A program made the translations under genes and the position numbers. A stretch of DNA of 37,827 bases from contig NZ_LMDU01000001.1 of the NCBI RefSeq assembly GCF_001425165.1, positions 100,590-138,416 on the forward strand, given 5' to 3'. How positions within the stretch are numbered: the stretch's first letter is position 1; every line of letters starts with the position of its first letter. Positions 1-6,540 of the stretch are shown here, in pieces. The DNA comes from Pelomonas sp. Root405. Lineage in GTDB: Bacteria; Pseudomonadota; Gammaproteobacteria; Burkholderiales; Burkholderiaceae_C. The notes beneath the pieces were generated by a model that saw only the letters and a list, made by a program, of their open reading frames with translations, was not told where the DNA came from and searched no databases.

Positions 1-2
1 TC

Positions 3-107
3 ATCTACGAGCTCGGAGACCGCGAACTGATTCCCGACGCCATCGGGACCATCGAAGAGCATCACCCCGGTCAAACCGTCTGGGTCGAAGCCGAATCGAA
101 AAGCTAG
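3..107 (+). CDS. C-terminal tail of an unknown protein (5' end outside window)
   Basis: An open frame enters from the left edge and stops at TAG 105-107. It encodes 34 residues ending in TVWVEAESKS. The mix of acidic and hydrophobic residues looks like real coding sequence, and the other two plus frames are less convincing. I do not recognise the family, and no start is visible. The stop lies next to a decayed IS66 fragment on the other strand, so the gene may be an intact neighbour or one already cut by insertions. Confidence is moderate because only the tail is seen. Confidence 0.45.
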   Translation: MYELGDRELIPDAIGTIEEHHPGQTVWVEAESKS

Positions 108-319
108 GCAGAGGCGTTCCCCGGACGTACATGGACGCCCCCGGTTTGCCAAGCTTCCAGTTCACTGCTGCACGAAGAAAAGACTGCATCCCATTGCTTA
201 CCTTGAGCCATCGCCACGGCGGCCATCGAGACCCCCGGCTGCTGCGAAGCCTGCACGGCCTGAGCCTTGAACTCGTCGCTGTGAACTCGCCGGCGGCGGC
301 CTGGTGCTGCTTGATCCAT
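104..319 (-). pseudogene. IS66-family orf1 (tnpA) fragment
   Basis: The first 40 or so residues, with HSDEFKAQAVQASQQPGVSM and AAVAMAQG, match the N-terminal helix-turn-helix of the small IS66-family orf1 protein (family knowledge). After residue 40 the frame continues into sequence with no resemblance to that protein, and it ends after 71 codons. Complete orf1 proteins are usually longer, and the usual NANLLRRW-type stretch is missing here. No orf2 or large transposase follows on this strand. I read it as a 5' fragment of an IS66 element joined to foreign DNA by deletion. An unrelated IS66 transposase tail lies near 6200 on the opposite strand. Confidence 0.6.
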
Positions 320-343
320 AGTGCGTACGTACCCATCAAGTCG

Positions 344-368
344 TGAACTGACCGCAGAAAGTTGGACT
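344..368 (+). repeat. Left terminal inverted repeat of the IS150-type element
   Basis: It begins TGAACTGACC and ends with GTTGGACT. Read against the complement of 3311-3335, 20 of 25 positions agree, including the first ten. The bases just outside, GTCG at 340-343, are repeated directly after the right end. Confidence 0.82.
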
Positions 369-384
369 CCACGGAGACCCCAAC

Positions 385-921
385 TTGAACAAATACACAG
401 AGCAGCAGAAGCTCGATGCTGTCGAGACCTACCGATCCGGCGAGCTCGGCCTTAAGAAGACAGCAGAGCTTCACGGCGTCGATGTCGCATCGCTTCGCAA
501 GTGGGTTGCCGGCTTTGCGGCGCTCGGCATCGCCGGCATCCAACAGAAGCGACGGCAGACCTACGACCTAAGATTCAAGCTCGACGTCCTTCAGCGGATG
601 AAGGCCGACGGACTGTCGTGCCGACAGGCTGGGGCAATCTTCAACGTCCGCCGCTGCAACAGCATCGCTGAGTGGGAGCGCGCGTACAGCAGGGATGGAA
701 TTGCCGGTCTGATGCCCCATCACGCCACACGCAGGGCCAACAGGGTGCCAGAGGTCCCGGCCGGACCGCCGCCCCAGGACACTGGCCAGGAGGGACCGAG
801 CCGACAAGCGTTGCTCGACGAACTGGAGGTCCTACGCGCGGAGAACGCATACCTAAAAAAATTGAGGGCCTTGGTTCAATCTCAAGCGGCATCAGCGCCA
901 GGCAGAAGGCGCAAGTCGTGA
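385..921 (+). CDS. IS150-subgroup transposase OrfA
   Basis: This 178-residue protein has two successive helix-turn-helix units, at about residues 8-45 (KLDAVETYRSGELGLKKTAE) and 60-105. This layout is typical of the long OrfA of the IS150 subgroup. A leucine-zipper-like stretch (LLDELEVLRAENAYLKKL) at about 143-160 should mediate OrfA or OrfAB dimers. OrfA alone normally binds the terminal repeats and restrains transposition; fused to OrfB by frameshift it makes the active transposase (family knowledge). The start is ATG 385, 17 bp inside the left repeat. At codon 157 the gene meets an A7 slippery run. No internal stop was seen, so it is probably intact. Confidence 0.88.
   Translation: MNKYTEQQKLDAVETYRSGELGLKKTAELHGVDVASLRKWVAGFAALGIAGIQQKRRQTYDLRFKLDVLQRMKADGLSCRQAGAIFNVRRCNSIAEWERAYSRDGIAGLMPHHATRRANRVPEVPAGPPPQDTGQEGPSRQALLDELEVLRAENAYLKKLRALVQSQAASAPGRRRKS
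855..861 (+). promoter_or_regulatory. Programmed -1 frameshift slippery site (A7)
   Basis: Seven A residues are read as CTA AAA AAA in the OrfA frame. A slip of -1 gives AAA AAA ATT and enters OrfB in frame. This is the classical A AAA AAA heptamer of IS3-family elements. OrfA would otherwise continue to TGA 921. Confidence 0.75.
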
Positions 922-1754
922 TTGAACTGAGGCCGAAGTTCGCCCTTCCTGCACTGCTTCGTGCAGCGGGCTTGCCGAGAAGCACGTTCTATTACCAGCA
1001 GGCCGCGCTTGCAGCTGAGGACAAGTACGCCGCCACCAAGGACCTCATCAAGTCTGTCTACGACCAACACAAGGGGCGGTACGGCTATCGACGGATCACT
1101 GCGACCCTCCGCCGGCTGGGCACCGTCATCAATCACAAGACGGTGCAAAGGCTCATGGACGAGCTGCAACTGAAGTCCATCGTCCGACCGAAGAAGTACC
1201 GGTCCTATCGCGGTCAGGTGGGCAAGGTGGCGCCAAACGTTCTCGAGCGCAACTTCAGCGCGTCAGGGCCGAACCAGAAGTGGGCGACTGACGTGACCGA
1301 GTTCAAGGTCGATGGCAAGAAGCTCTATCTGTCGCCCGTCGTCGACCTGTTCAACGGCGAGATCGTTGCATACGCCACCTCGCGAAGCCCCTTGTTCACG
1401 ATGGTCGGCGCCATGCTGAATCGAGCCTTTGCGAAGCTTCGTCCGGGTGACCGCCCGGTCTTGCATTCCGATCAGGGCTGGCAATATCAGATGGAGCAGT
1501 ACCGCCAGCGTCTCAGCGCCAATGCCGTCACGCAGAGCATGTCGCGCAAGGGGAATTGCTTGGACAACGCCGTGGTCGAGAGCTTCTTCGGGACGCTGAA
1601 GTCGGAATACTTCCACGTCAACAAGTTCAGCAGCCTAGATGAGCTCGAGGCTGGACTGCGGGGGTACATCCGGTACTACAACCACGACCGAATACGGTGC
1701 GGCCTTCGCGGAATGAGCCCTGTCGAGTACCGACAGCTCGCTGCCGGTGCATAG
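855..1754 (+). CDS. IS150-subgroup transposase OrfB (DDE integrase domain)
   Basis: The coordinates cover the part read after the frameshift at 855-861; the fused OrfAB product would run from 385 to 1754. An independent start at GTG 918, overlapping the OrfA stop, is also possible. An HTH_21-like segment (LLRAAGLPRSTFYY) comes first. The rve-type catalytic core follows: D in WATDVTEF, D in VLHSDQGW and E in NAVVESFFGTLKSE. The second D and the E are separated by exactly 35 residues, the DD(35)E signature of IS3-family enzymes. The C-terminal YNHDRIRCGLRGMSPVEYR is also standard. No frameshift or stop is visible, so the enzyme is probably active. Confidence 0.88.
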   Translation, partial: KKIEGLGSISSGISARQKAQVVIELRPKFALPALLRAAGLPRSTFYYQQAALAAEDKYAATKDLIKSVYDQHKGRYGYRRITATLRRLGTVINHKTVQRLMDELQLKSIVRPKKYRSYRGQVGKVAPNVLERNFSASGPNQKWATDVTEFKVDGKKLYLSPVVDLFNGEIVAYATSRSPLFTMVGAMLNRAFAKLRPGDRPVLHSDQGWQYQMEQYRQRLSANAVTQSMSRKGNCLDNAVVESFFGTLKSEYFHVNKFSSLDELEAGLRGYIRYYNHDRIRCGLRGMSPVEYRQLAAGA

Positions 1755-1942
1755 ATCGGCACCATCGTTACGGAGCGGCCGGGGGCTTCGGACTGGGTGC
1801 CGCCCTTCGAGACCGGTTCTTCGAGTAGCAGGAATCACGCGTCTAACGGACAGTCACTTTGCGTCGACGCCGGTCCGTCAACTGCTGAGCACCCCATCAG
1901 CGCACCTGCGCGCAGTGCAATACGTGCCAGGTGTAGGGCGAG
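1755..1942. other. Interval between transposase and passenger gene
   Basis: This 188-bp stretch holds no gene I can support and no copy of the terminal repeat. If the passenger had been inserted beside a complete element, the original right end should be here. It is not visible. Confidence 0.5.
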
Positions 1943-3145
1943 TCAGCGCGCCGGCGCACGAGGCGGCAACAACGCCATGGCCATTGCGAGATCGCCAGAA
2001 GCGGCGCGCTCGGCGGACAGCTGCTTCAAACGGCGCATCGACTCGCAGTCCACGTCTAGGTCCAATGCCCTCGCATGGAAGCGTTCTTCCGCGGCCTTCA
2101 ACGTCACCGCGTCATAGGCTTGCTGGTTAGGCGGCACGCCGGTGCGATCTGCCAGCTTTTGCGCCATCTGCGCGTCGCCTAGGTCGGTGGCGCTGGCAAG
2201 CGCCTGGCGCGCAACCGTGCGGCAATGTGCAAGCCGCGTCGCGTCATTCAGCGCCTCGCCTCGGCAGGCCCGCCCCGGTGCTCCCATGTCGAAGCCTGGC
2301 ATCGCAGCATCGATGCCAATGACGACAGCCAGCGCCTGGCCCAATTCGGCAGCGTCCGGCACGGCGTCCGCCGCTGCTACCGCCAAGGCTTCCAGCAGGA
2401 AAGACCCGCGCGAAAGCCCAGGCCGTGCAGCCGCCTGCGCCAACGCGGAGTCCACCGCGGCTTGGTCCTTGCGCGACTGCGCTGCCTGCATCATCCGCAT
2501 CCAGGGCCGTGCGTCCAACGGGTCCAGCTGGGCCCAGCGGCCCGGATTCAATCGTGCGCAGTTTGGCGTGTCGCGGCGAGGCCAAGCGCAGGCGGTCAAC
2601 GCCATCTGGTAGGCCTGTGCATCGGTGCTGCGTTCGGCCAGCAGGGCAGCGCCATCGCGGTCCTGCATCAGCAACCGCGCCGCCACCTGCTGGCGGTCAT
2701 TGCCAGCCGCCAACCGCGCAGAAATCCGGGCCAACCCAGCTGCGCTGATGCGTTCCCTCTGGTCTTCGATTTGCTGAAGCTGCGTCTTTCCCCAGACCGG
2801 GTCGGCCTTCCAGCGGCGAAGTTCATTGGCCGGCACCCGCCGGACGCCACAGAATTCAAAGCCTTCGGGTGGGATATCCATCTCCCCTGAAGTCGCTGCT
2901 TCGGCCTCGATGGCCAGGGATGGTGCGGGAGCAGCAACGCGAGCGCGCGAGGACCCAACTGCAGTTCCGGAGTTTGAAGCCATGTAGCCGGCGGATGCCG
3001 CAGCAATGGGCGCCGCAGCCTCGTTCACTACTCCGGCCACATCCCGATGTCGCCAGTAAGCCAACGATCCACCTGTGCCAACCAAGACAAGGAGAAGAAG
3101 AAGTGCGAGACCGCGCTTGCTCGGTGGGGTCAAAGACCTTCCCAT
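1943..3145 (-). CDS. Passenger gene: 400-residue membrane-anchored protein of unknown function
   Basis: The protein starts with a short basic segment (GRSLTPPSKRG) and a hydrophobic stretch at about residues 13-30 (LALLLLLVLVGTGGSLAYW). This suggests an N-terminal signal anchor with the rest outside the cytoplasm. The remainder is rich in Ala, Arg and Gln and mostly helical, resembling tandem helix-pair repeats, but I see no named motif or catalytic signature. It lies between the transposase and the right repeat of the IS150-type element, on the opposite strand, and ends 188 bp from orfB. A promoter-like sequence sits just upstream. There are no internal stops. I cannot assign a function; the length and composition support a true gene. 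Confidence 0.72.
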   Translation of the reverse strand: MGRSLTPPSKRGLALLLLLVLVGTGGSLAYWRHRDVAGVVNEAAAPIAAASAGYMASNSGTAVGSSRARVAAPAPSLAIEAEAATSGEMDIPPEGFEFCGVRRVPANELRRWKADPVWGKTQLQQIEDQRERISAAGLARISARLAAGNDRQQVAARLLMQDRDGAALLAERSTDAQAYQMALTACAWPRRDTPNCARLNPGRWAQLDPLDARPWMRMMQAAQSRKDQAAVDSALAQAAARPGLSRGSFLLEALAVAAADAVPDAAELGQALAVVIGIDAAMPGFDMGAPGRACRGEALNDATRLAHCRTVARQALASATDLGDAQMAQKLADRTGVPPNQQAYDAVTLKAAEERFHARALDLDVDCESMRRLKQLSAERAASGDLAMAMALLPPRAPAR

Positions 3146-3153
3146 GCTCTCAG

Positions 3154-3181
3154 CTTATATCGCCTCGACCGTTTCGGCCAA
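3154..3181 (-). promoter_or_regulatory. Candidate promoter of the passenger gene
   Basis: On the minus strand TTGGCC (3181-3176) and TATAAG (3159-3154) are 16 bp apart. The -10 ends 8 bp before the ATG, so the transcript would have almost no leader. This is a plausible sigma-70 promoter from sequence alone. Confidence 0.4.
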
Positions 3182-3310
3182 GGGAGGGCGGTGCGCCAAC
3201 GTCATTGCGGAAAACATACGTAAGACTAGCCGTCAGCAGCCGCTGCAAAGCCGTCCGCCGATCTTTTGTTCAACCCGGTTGCACATCATCGCCTAGGCAC
3301 GGACACTGAC

Positions 3311-3335
3311 TGTCCAACTTCTGGGGGTCAGTTCA
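3311..3335 (-). repeat. Right terminal inverted repeat of the IS150-type element
   Basis: Read on the minus strand it begins TGAACTGACC and holds GTTGGACA at its inner end, matching the left repeat. GTCG follows at 3336-3339. Beyond it the arm TTGATGG mirrors CCATCAA left of the element. Confidence 0.82.
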
Positions 3336-3509
3336 GTCGTTGATGGACACGAGCATCCTAGGACCGGCTCAGCGGATCAACATGACATGTCAGGACGCTT
3401 ACGGGCGTTTTGCGCCCCCGCGCGCCCGAGTCTAGTCCGGCCGCGACGACCTGCTCCTATCAGGCCAGCAGCACTACCGATGCATGACGCGGCCACTGAG
3501 GTTGTGACA

Positions 3510-4247
3510 TTACTCGAACAGATCCCCTGTCTCTGGTCCGTTTGTCTCGGGCGGCGGGCTATGCGGCTTGGCACGCGGCACCTTGGCCGCAGCTTTGCGT
3601 GACGGAAGGGGGAACGGCTCGGCGTCGAGCAGTTCGGGCGGGTACTGCTTCATGAAACTCATCGCCTGGTCAACGCTACAGTTCAGCCACGCGTCCAAAT
3701 CCTCGGGGCGCAGGATGACGGGCATCCGCTTTTCGTCGCCCGGCTTGTGAAGTCGCCGGTAGAGCACGTGGTCGTCAGCGTTCACCGTCAACATGGTGAA
3801 CGTCGGCACTCGCTCCCCGGTCTTTGGATCCAACCACATGCCCCACAGCCCGGCGACGCCGATGGGGCCGCCTATCCGGCGAACAGCCCAGCGCACAGGG
3901 ACGCCGCTTTCGTAGTTCGGCTCGTAGAGCTCCTCCGCGGGCACGATGCACCAGCGACGCTTCCGCCAAGCCTCCCGGAAGCTCGGCTTCTCCGCGGCAG
4001 TCTCTGACCTGGAGTTGTAGGTCTTCCGGCCGAGCATCAGGTCTTTCGACCATTCCGGCACCAACCCGTATTGCCCGACGAGCGCTTTGCGTCCCGAGGA
4101 CAGCTTCGCTTTGTCGTCAGGTCGGACGATGAAGGGGGCGTTGTAGCCAGGCCATGATTCGGTCGGCGTCTCAGTGTCCGGACGCACCACGCCGAAATGC
4201 GCCAGTAGGCGATCCCGCAGCGTGACCGGCTTGTAGTTGGAACACAT
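3510..4247 (-). CDS. SRAP-domain (YedK/HMCES-type) abasic-site protein
   Basis: SRAP proteins form a thiazolidine crosslink to abasic sites in single-stranded DNA through Cys2, shielding them (family knowledge). The start at 4247 gives MCSNYKP, placing the Cys directly after Met as the mechanism needs; longer frames upstream would bury it and were rejected. Other family marks are YNSRSETAAEKPSFREAW, with the conserved Asn, RRWCIVPAEELYEPNY, with the active-site Glu, and the His followed by RMPVIL. The product has 245 residues, normal for the family. The Pro-rich tail (SPPPETNGPETGDLFE) looks disordered. A 97-residue gene ends 7 bp upstream, so the two are probably cotranscribed. SRAP genes are common on mobile DNA. 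Confidence 0.88.
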   Translation of the reverse strand: MCSNYKPVTLRDRLLAHFGVVRPDTETPTESWPGYNAPFIVRPDDKAKLSSGRKALVGQYGLVPEWSKDLMLGRKTYNSRSETAAEKPSFREAWRKRRWCIVPAEELYEPNYESGVPVRWAVRRIGGPIGVAGLWGMWLDPKTGERVPTFTMLTVNADDHVLYRRLHKPGDEKRMPVILRPEDLDAWLNCSVDQAMSFMKQYPPELLDAEPFPLPSRKAAAKVPRAKPHSPPPETNGPETGDLFE

Positions 4248-4254
4248 GGTCGCT

Positions 4255-4548
4255 CTAGACCAGCCAACCCGCCTCAAGGAGATCATTGGAAGCTTGACCA
4301 AGCTTGGCGCGAATGCGCTTATGCGTCGCAGGGTCGTTTTGGTCATCTACCCGGATCAGAAGCTGGCTGGGGTGGAAGACCGGTGGGCTCGATCCTCTTG
4401 GCATGCTTGGAATCAGCCGCGGCTTGGAGTAGATCAGCAAGGCGAACGCGTATGCGGGCCCTTCAAGGACTACCTCGTCGAAGGTGCGCCAATCGACGCG
4501 ATCCAATTCGGTCTCGTCAACACGGGTCTGGGAGCTGGCTGTCGTCAT
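4255..4548 (-). CDS. Small protein of unknown function upstream of the SRAP gene
   Basis: This 97-residue soluble protein has no signal peptide and no membrane segment. Visible landmarks are WRTFDEVVLEGPAYAFALLI in the middle and a basic helix (HKRIRAKLGQASNDLLEAGW) near the end. A strong ribosome site, AAGGAGAGG, stands 4 bases before ATG 4548. The stop is 7 bp from the SRAP start, which argues for one transcript and a linked role. I do not recognise the family, so no function is given. Coding is well supported by the ribosome site and the tight spacing. Confidence 0.65.
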   Translation of the reverse strand: MTTASSQTRVDETELDRVDWRTFDEVVLEGPAYAFALLIYSKPRLIPSMPRGSSPPVFHPSQLLIRVDDQNDPATHKRIRAKLGQASNDLLEAGWLV

Positions 4549-4643
4549 GCGTCCTCTCCTTGTCGGAGGAGCAGTATGGCTGACCTCGTCGGACGGGAGA
4601 AGACGGCTGCCGGCATACTCGGCCTCCGAGCACCGGGGGAGCT

Positions 4644-4856
4644 ATGGCGGCATGTGATGGCTGTAAAGGCCTGAAGAGAAACACGCTGGGGGTGTCTCCG
4701 CATGACAGGATGAAGGAAAGCCGGGCGCGATACGGCTGTCAGCTGCCAGGCGCGTCGAAGAGCTCGATTAGCTACTTCAGGTGTGAGGTGTGCCAGACGG
4801 CGTGGCAGTACAAACCGCACAAGGACGATTCCCCACCGGGCTTTTCGCTGGAGTAG
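4644..4856 (+). CDS. Small Cys-rich, zinc-finger-like protein
   Basis: The 70-residue product begins MAACDGCKGLKR and later has FRCEVCQTAWQYK. It thus holds CxxC pairs at about residues 4-7 and 47-50, with one more Cys near 32. Two CxxC knuckles suggest one bound zinc ion (inference). GGGGAG lies just before the ATG at good spacing. It runs away from the SRAP unit and towards the convergent gene ending at 4925. I cannot name a family. The ribosome site and paired Cys motifs make it more likely than chance, but it is short. Confidence 0.5.
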   Translation: MAACDGCKGLKRNTLGVSPHDRMKESRARYGCQLPGASKSSISYFRCEVCQTAWQYKPHKDDSPPGFSLE

Positions 4857-4924
4857 CGGAATCGACCGCCTCAGCGTGCCGGCAGTTCCAAGCCCACGCC
4901 GAAAACTTCCCTTCGGCCTGGCCG

Positions 4925-5938
4925 CTACTGCTCCATGGCTGCGATGTCACTGGCGATCTTTGTTGACATGGCTGTGCATCGTTCGACCAGTTCCTGACTG
5001 AGATGACTTAGATCCATGTGCCAACTCGCGATCCTCGACAAGAAGTGGCCTTGCGATCCGGGCTTACTGCGATTCCAGACCTTGCCTATGGAGGGCAGTT
5101 CCGCCTTGGCAGAAGTGGCTTCGTAGAGGGCTGCATCCTTCAATGCAATCTCGCCCAATCGGATCTGGATTGTTCTTCGGTCTAGATTCGCTCTTGGCTC
5201 GAGAAGGGGCGCGCTATAGCTTAGAAGGTCCAGCAGTTCAGAGATCTTGGCCGCATGAGTGCTCGGCGACCCGCAGTGGGAGATCATGGGGTGGACGACG
5301 CTCACCAAGTAACCAGATTTTTGATCCGCAGCCGCGGATTTGGACTTAAAGGCCACGATGCCATGGGTGTCCAACGTAGTGGTCACATACGTGAAGGCCA
5401 TTGAGGTCGCTTTCTCGTGTCCGTCTGACAGGGCCACTTCGAGAGGTGCGTCGCAATCAGGGCTGCAATCGAAATGTCCGATCGGCAATTCGTATCCAGG
5501 CGGCAGATGCCGGTTGTCAGCTAGTAGCGCAGAAATCTTGAACCACCGCTCGCGCATCTTCTCAATCTGCTCTACTTTCGCCGCTGCACTTTGCAGCGTC
5601 ATCAGCTTCGTCTGTTGGCTCATGATGTAGGTCTGCATGGCCAAGAGCGCGGCGCCCGCGATTGACCCGAGGACGATGACCGTGCGTGGAAAGAGCCATG
5701 AGGCAGCAAAGCCCTTGATGGCTGCAAGCGAGACAGGAGGCCCGCCCTTCGACATTGCGACCATCTCGTCAATCAACGTCGTCGTGGCCCTAAGGCGATT
5801 CGACTCCCGCTCCTTCATTTCGACGCGGAGCTTTCCAATCTCCAAGAGCCATGGAAATGGCTCGTTGCATCCTGCACACTTCTCGGATGTAGGCGGTGAC
5901 ACCGCGGAGCAATACGGGCACTTGATCTGATCTTGCAC
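4925..5938 (-). CDS. Zinc-ribbon membrane protein with coiled coil, unknown function
   Basis: I start it at GTG 5938 because GGAGG lies six bases upstream; a TTG at 5974 is the only longer choice and lacks such a site. The 337-residue product opens with a zinc ribbon (CPYC at residues 7-10, CAGC at 21-24). A charged helix (LRVEMKERESNRLRATTTLI) follows, then a hydrophobic segment at about 79-103 that looks like a single membrane span. A helical stretch suited to a coiled coil (QSAAAKVEQIEKMRERWF) comes next, then a mixed domain of about 200 residues with several Cys (FDCSPDCDAP). The layout suggests a membrane-tethered cytoplasmic sensor or adaptor, but that is inference. No family is recognised. 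Confidence 0.65.
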   Translation of the reverse strand: MQDQIKCPYCSAVSPPTSEKCAGCNEPFPWLLEIGKLRVEMKERESNRLRATTTLIDEMVAMSKGGPPVSLAAIKGFAASWLFPRTVIVLGSIAGAALLAMQTYIMSQQTKLMTLQSAAAKVEQIEKMRERWFKISALLADNRHLPPGYELPIGHFDCSPDCDAPLEVALSDGHEKATSMAFTYVTTTLDTHGIVAFKSKSAAADQKSGYLVSVVHPMISHCGSPSTHAAKISELLDLLSYSAPLLEPRANLDRRTIQIRLGEIALKDAALYEATSAKAELPSIGKVWNRSKPGSQGHFLSRIASWHMDLSHLSQELVERCTAMSTKIASDIAAMEQ

Positions 5939-5974
5939 GGATCCCTCCAGGTGACGCCGGAACTCTAGGTGCAA

Positions 5975-6176
5975 GACGGTGATCAGGCATGAGGGAAAGT
6001 GTCCTTCCGCCTGACGATTGCTTGTTCAGCAGGCTTGGCTCAATGCGTCATTCAGCGTTTCTGCGCGTCTGCGCCCGGCCAGCGAGAGGTGGCCAACGAG
6101 GGCGCCGTCCCAGCGCGCTTGATAGGTGAGCGTCCAGCCGTCCCATATTGAACAGCGCTGATGCACCCGTGACGAT
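5975..6176. other. Gap before the IS66 remnant
   Basis: This stretch of about 200 bp has no convincing gene. A minus-strand frame of 59 codons (6205 down to 6026) is open and Trp-rich, but it begins at GTG inside a hairpin and has no ribosome site. It may be a relic. Confidence 0.35.
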
Positions 6177-6206
6177 GGTGCCCACCAATACGAACAGGTG
6201 GGCACC
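6177..6206. repeat. Perfect 10-bp inverted repeat at the edge of the IS66 remnant
   Basis: GGTGCCCACC (6177-6186) and GGTGGGCACC (6197-6206) are exact complements around a 10-base loop. No T-run follows on either strand, so it does not look like a terminator. It sits at the left edge of the transposase fragment. Confidence 0.6.
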
Positions 6207-6340
6207 TATGCAACCCAGATCGCCGGCAGCGCGTTGGCCGGCCAGCGCGCGGCGGTGGTGATGAGCCTGGTGCAGTTGGCCAAGCTCAACGGACTGGATC
6301 CGTGGGCCTACCTGCGTGATGAGCGTAAGCGGCTGGCGTC
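6198..6340 (+). pseudogene. IS66-family transposase (tnpC), C-terminal fragment
   Basis: About 45 residues, including AGQRAAVVMSLVQLAKLNGL followed by DPWAYLRD, match the conserved C-terminal part of IS66 transposases (family knowledge: GQRAA..MSL..SAKLNG.DPYAYLKD). The catalytic domain is absent and no IS66 end follows. Instead the sequence runs directly into the truncated ritC gene on the opposite strand, near 6340. The fragment therefore marks a deletion or recombination junction between an IS66 element and the RIT element. Confidence 0.72.
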
Positions 6341-6540
6341 AAGTCGGCGAGCGACAGCGTCGTTGGCGTCTTATGCAGTCGCGTCTGGGCGAAGTCCAGG
6401 AACAGCACGAACGCGTCCCGGTAGGCTGCGACGGTCTGTGGGCTCAACGCGCGCTGCTGCGTCAGGTGCTCGGCGAAGAAGGATTGGACCAGCGCTGCGA
6501 AGCTCGGCGAGGCCGGCTTGCGGTGGTCAGCGCTACTCAT
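6286..6540 (-). pseudogene. ritC: Truncated third recombinase of a RIT element (ritC)
   Basis: The 84-residue frame starts at ATG 6540, overlapping the ritB stop. It carries only the N-terminal SAM-like DNA-binding domain of a tyrosine recombinase (FAALVQSFFAEHLTQQRALS, then PQTVAAYRDAFVLFLDF). After LSLADLTPA the sequence is no longer recombinase but the complement of an IS66 transposase tail, and the frame ends soon after. The whole catalytic domain with R, HxxR and Tyr is missing. Complete RitC proteins are around 330 residues (family knowledge). It is a broken gene. Confidence 0.75.

Larger units (their letters stand above)
344..3335 (+). mobile_element. IS3-family (IS150 subgroup) insertion element with a passenger gene
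   Basis: The ends are imperfect inverted repeats starting TGAACTGACC and holding GTTGGAC; 20 of the outer 25 positions match. Both sides are flanked by the direct repeat GTCG (340-343 and 3336-3339), a 4-bp target duplication in the usual IS3 range. Inside are orfA and orfB with a slippery A7 on the plus strand. A 400-codon gene on the minus strand then lies before the right end. The element is 2992 bp, about twice the normal size for the family. The only matching right repeat is at 3311-3335, and none was seen straight after orfB. The unit therefore either moved as a whole or gained the extra DNA after insertion. Confidence 0.82.

Noticed and set aside
1..543. A 180-codon minus-strand frame at the left edge
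   Set aside because: It overlaps the IS66 fragment, the element end and the OrfA start. No domain is visible.
6026..6205. A 59-codon, Trp-rich minus-strand frame
   Set aside because: It begins at GTG in a hairpin at the IS66 junction without a ribosome site. It could be a relic, but the evidence is too thin.
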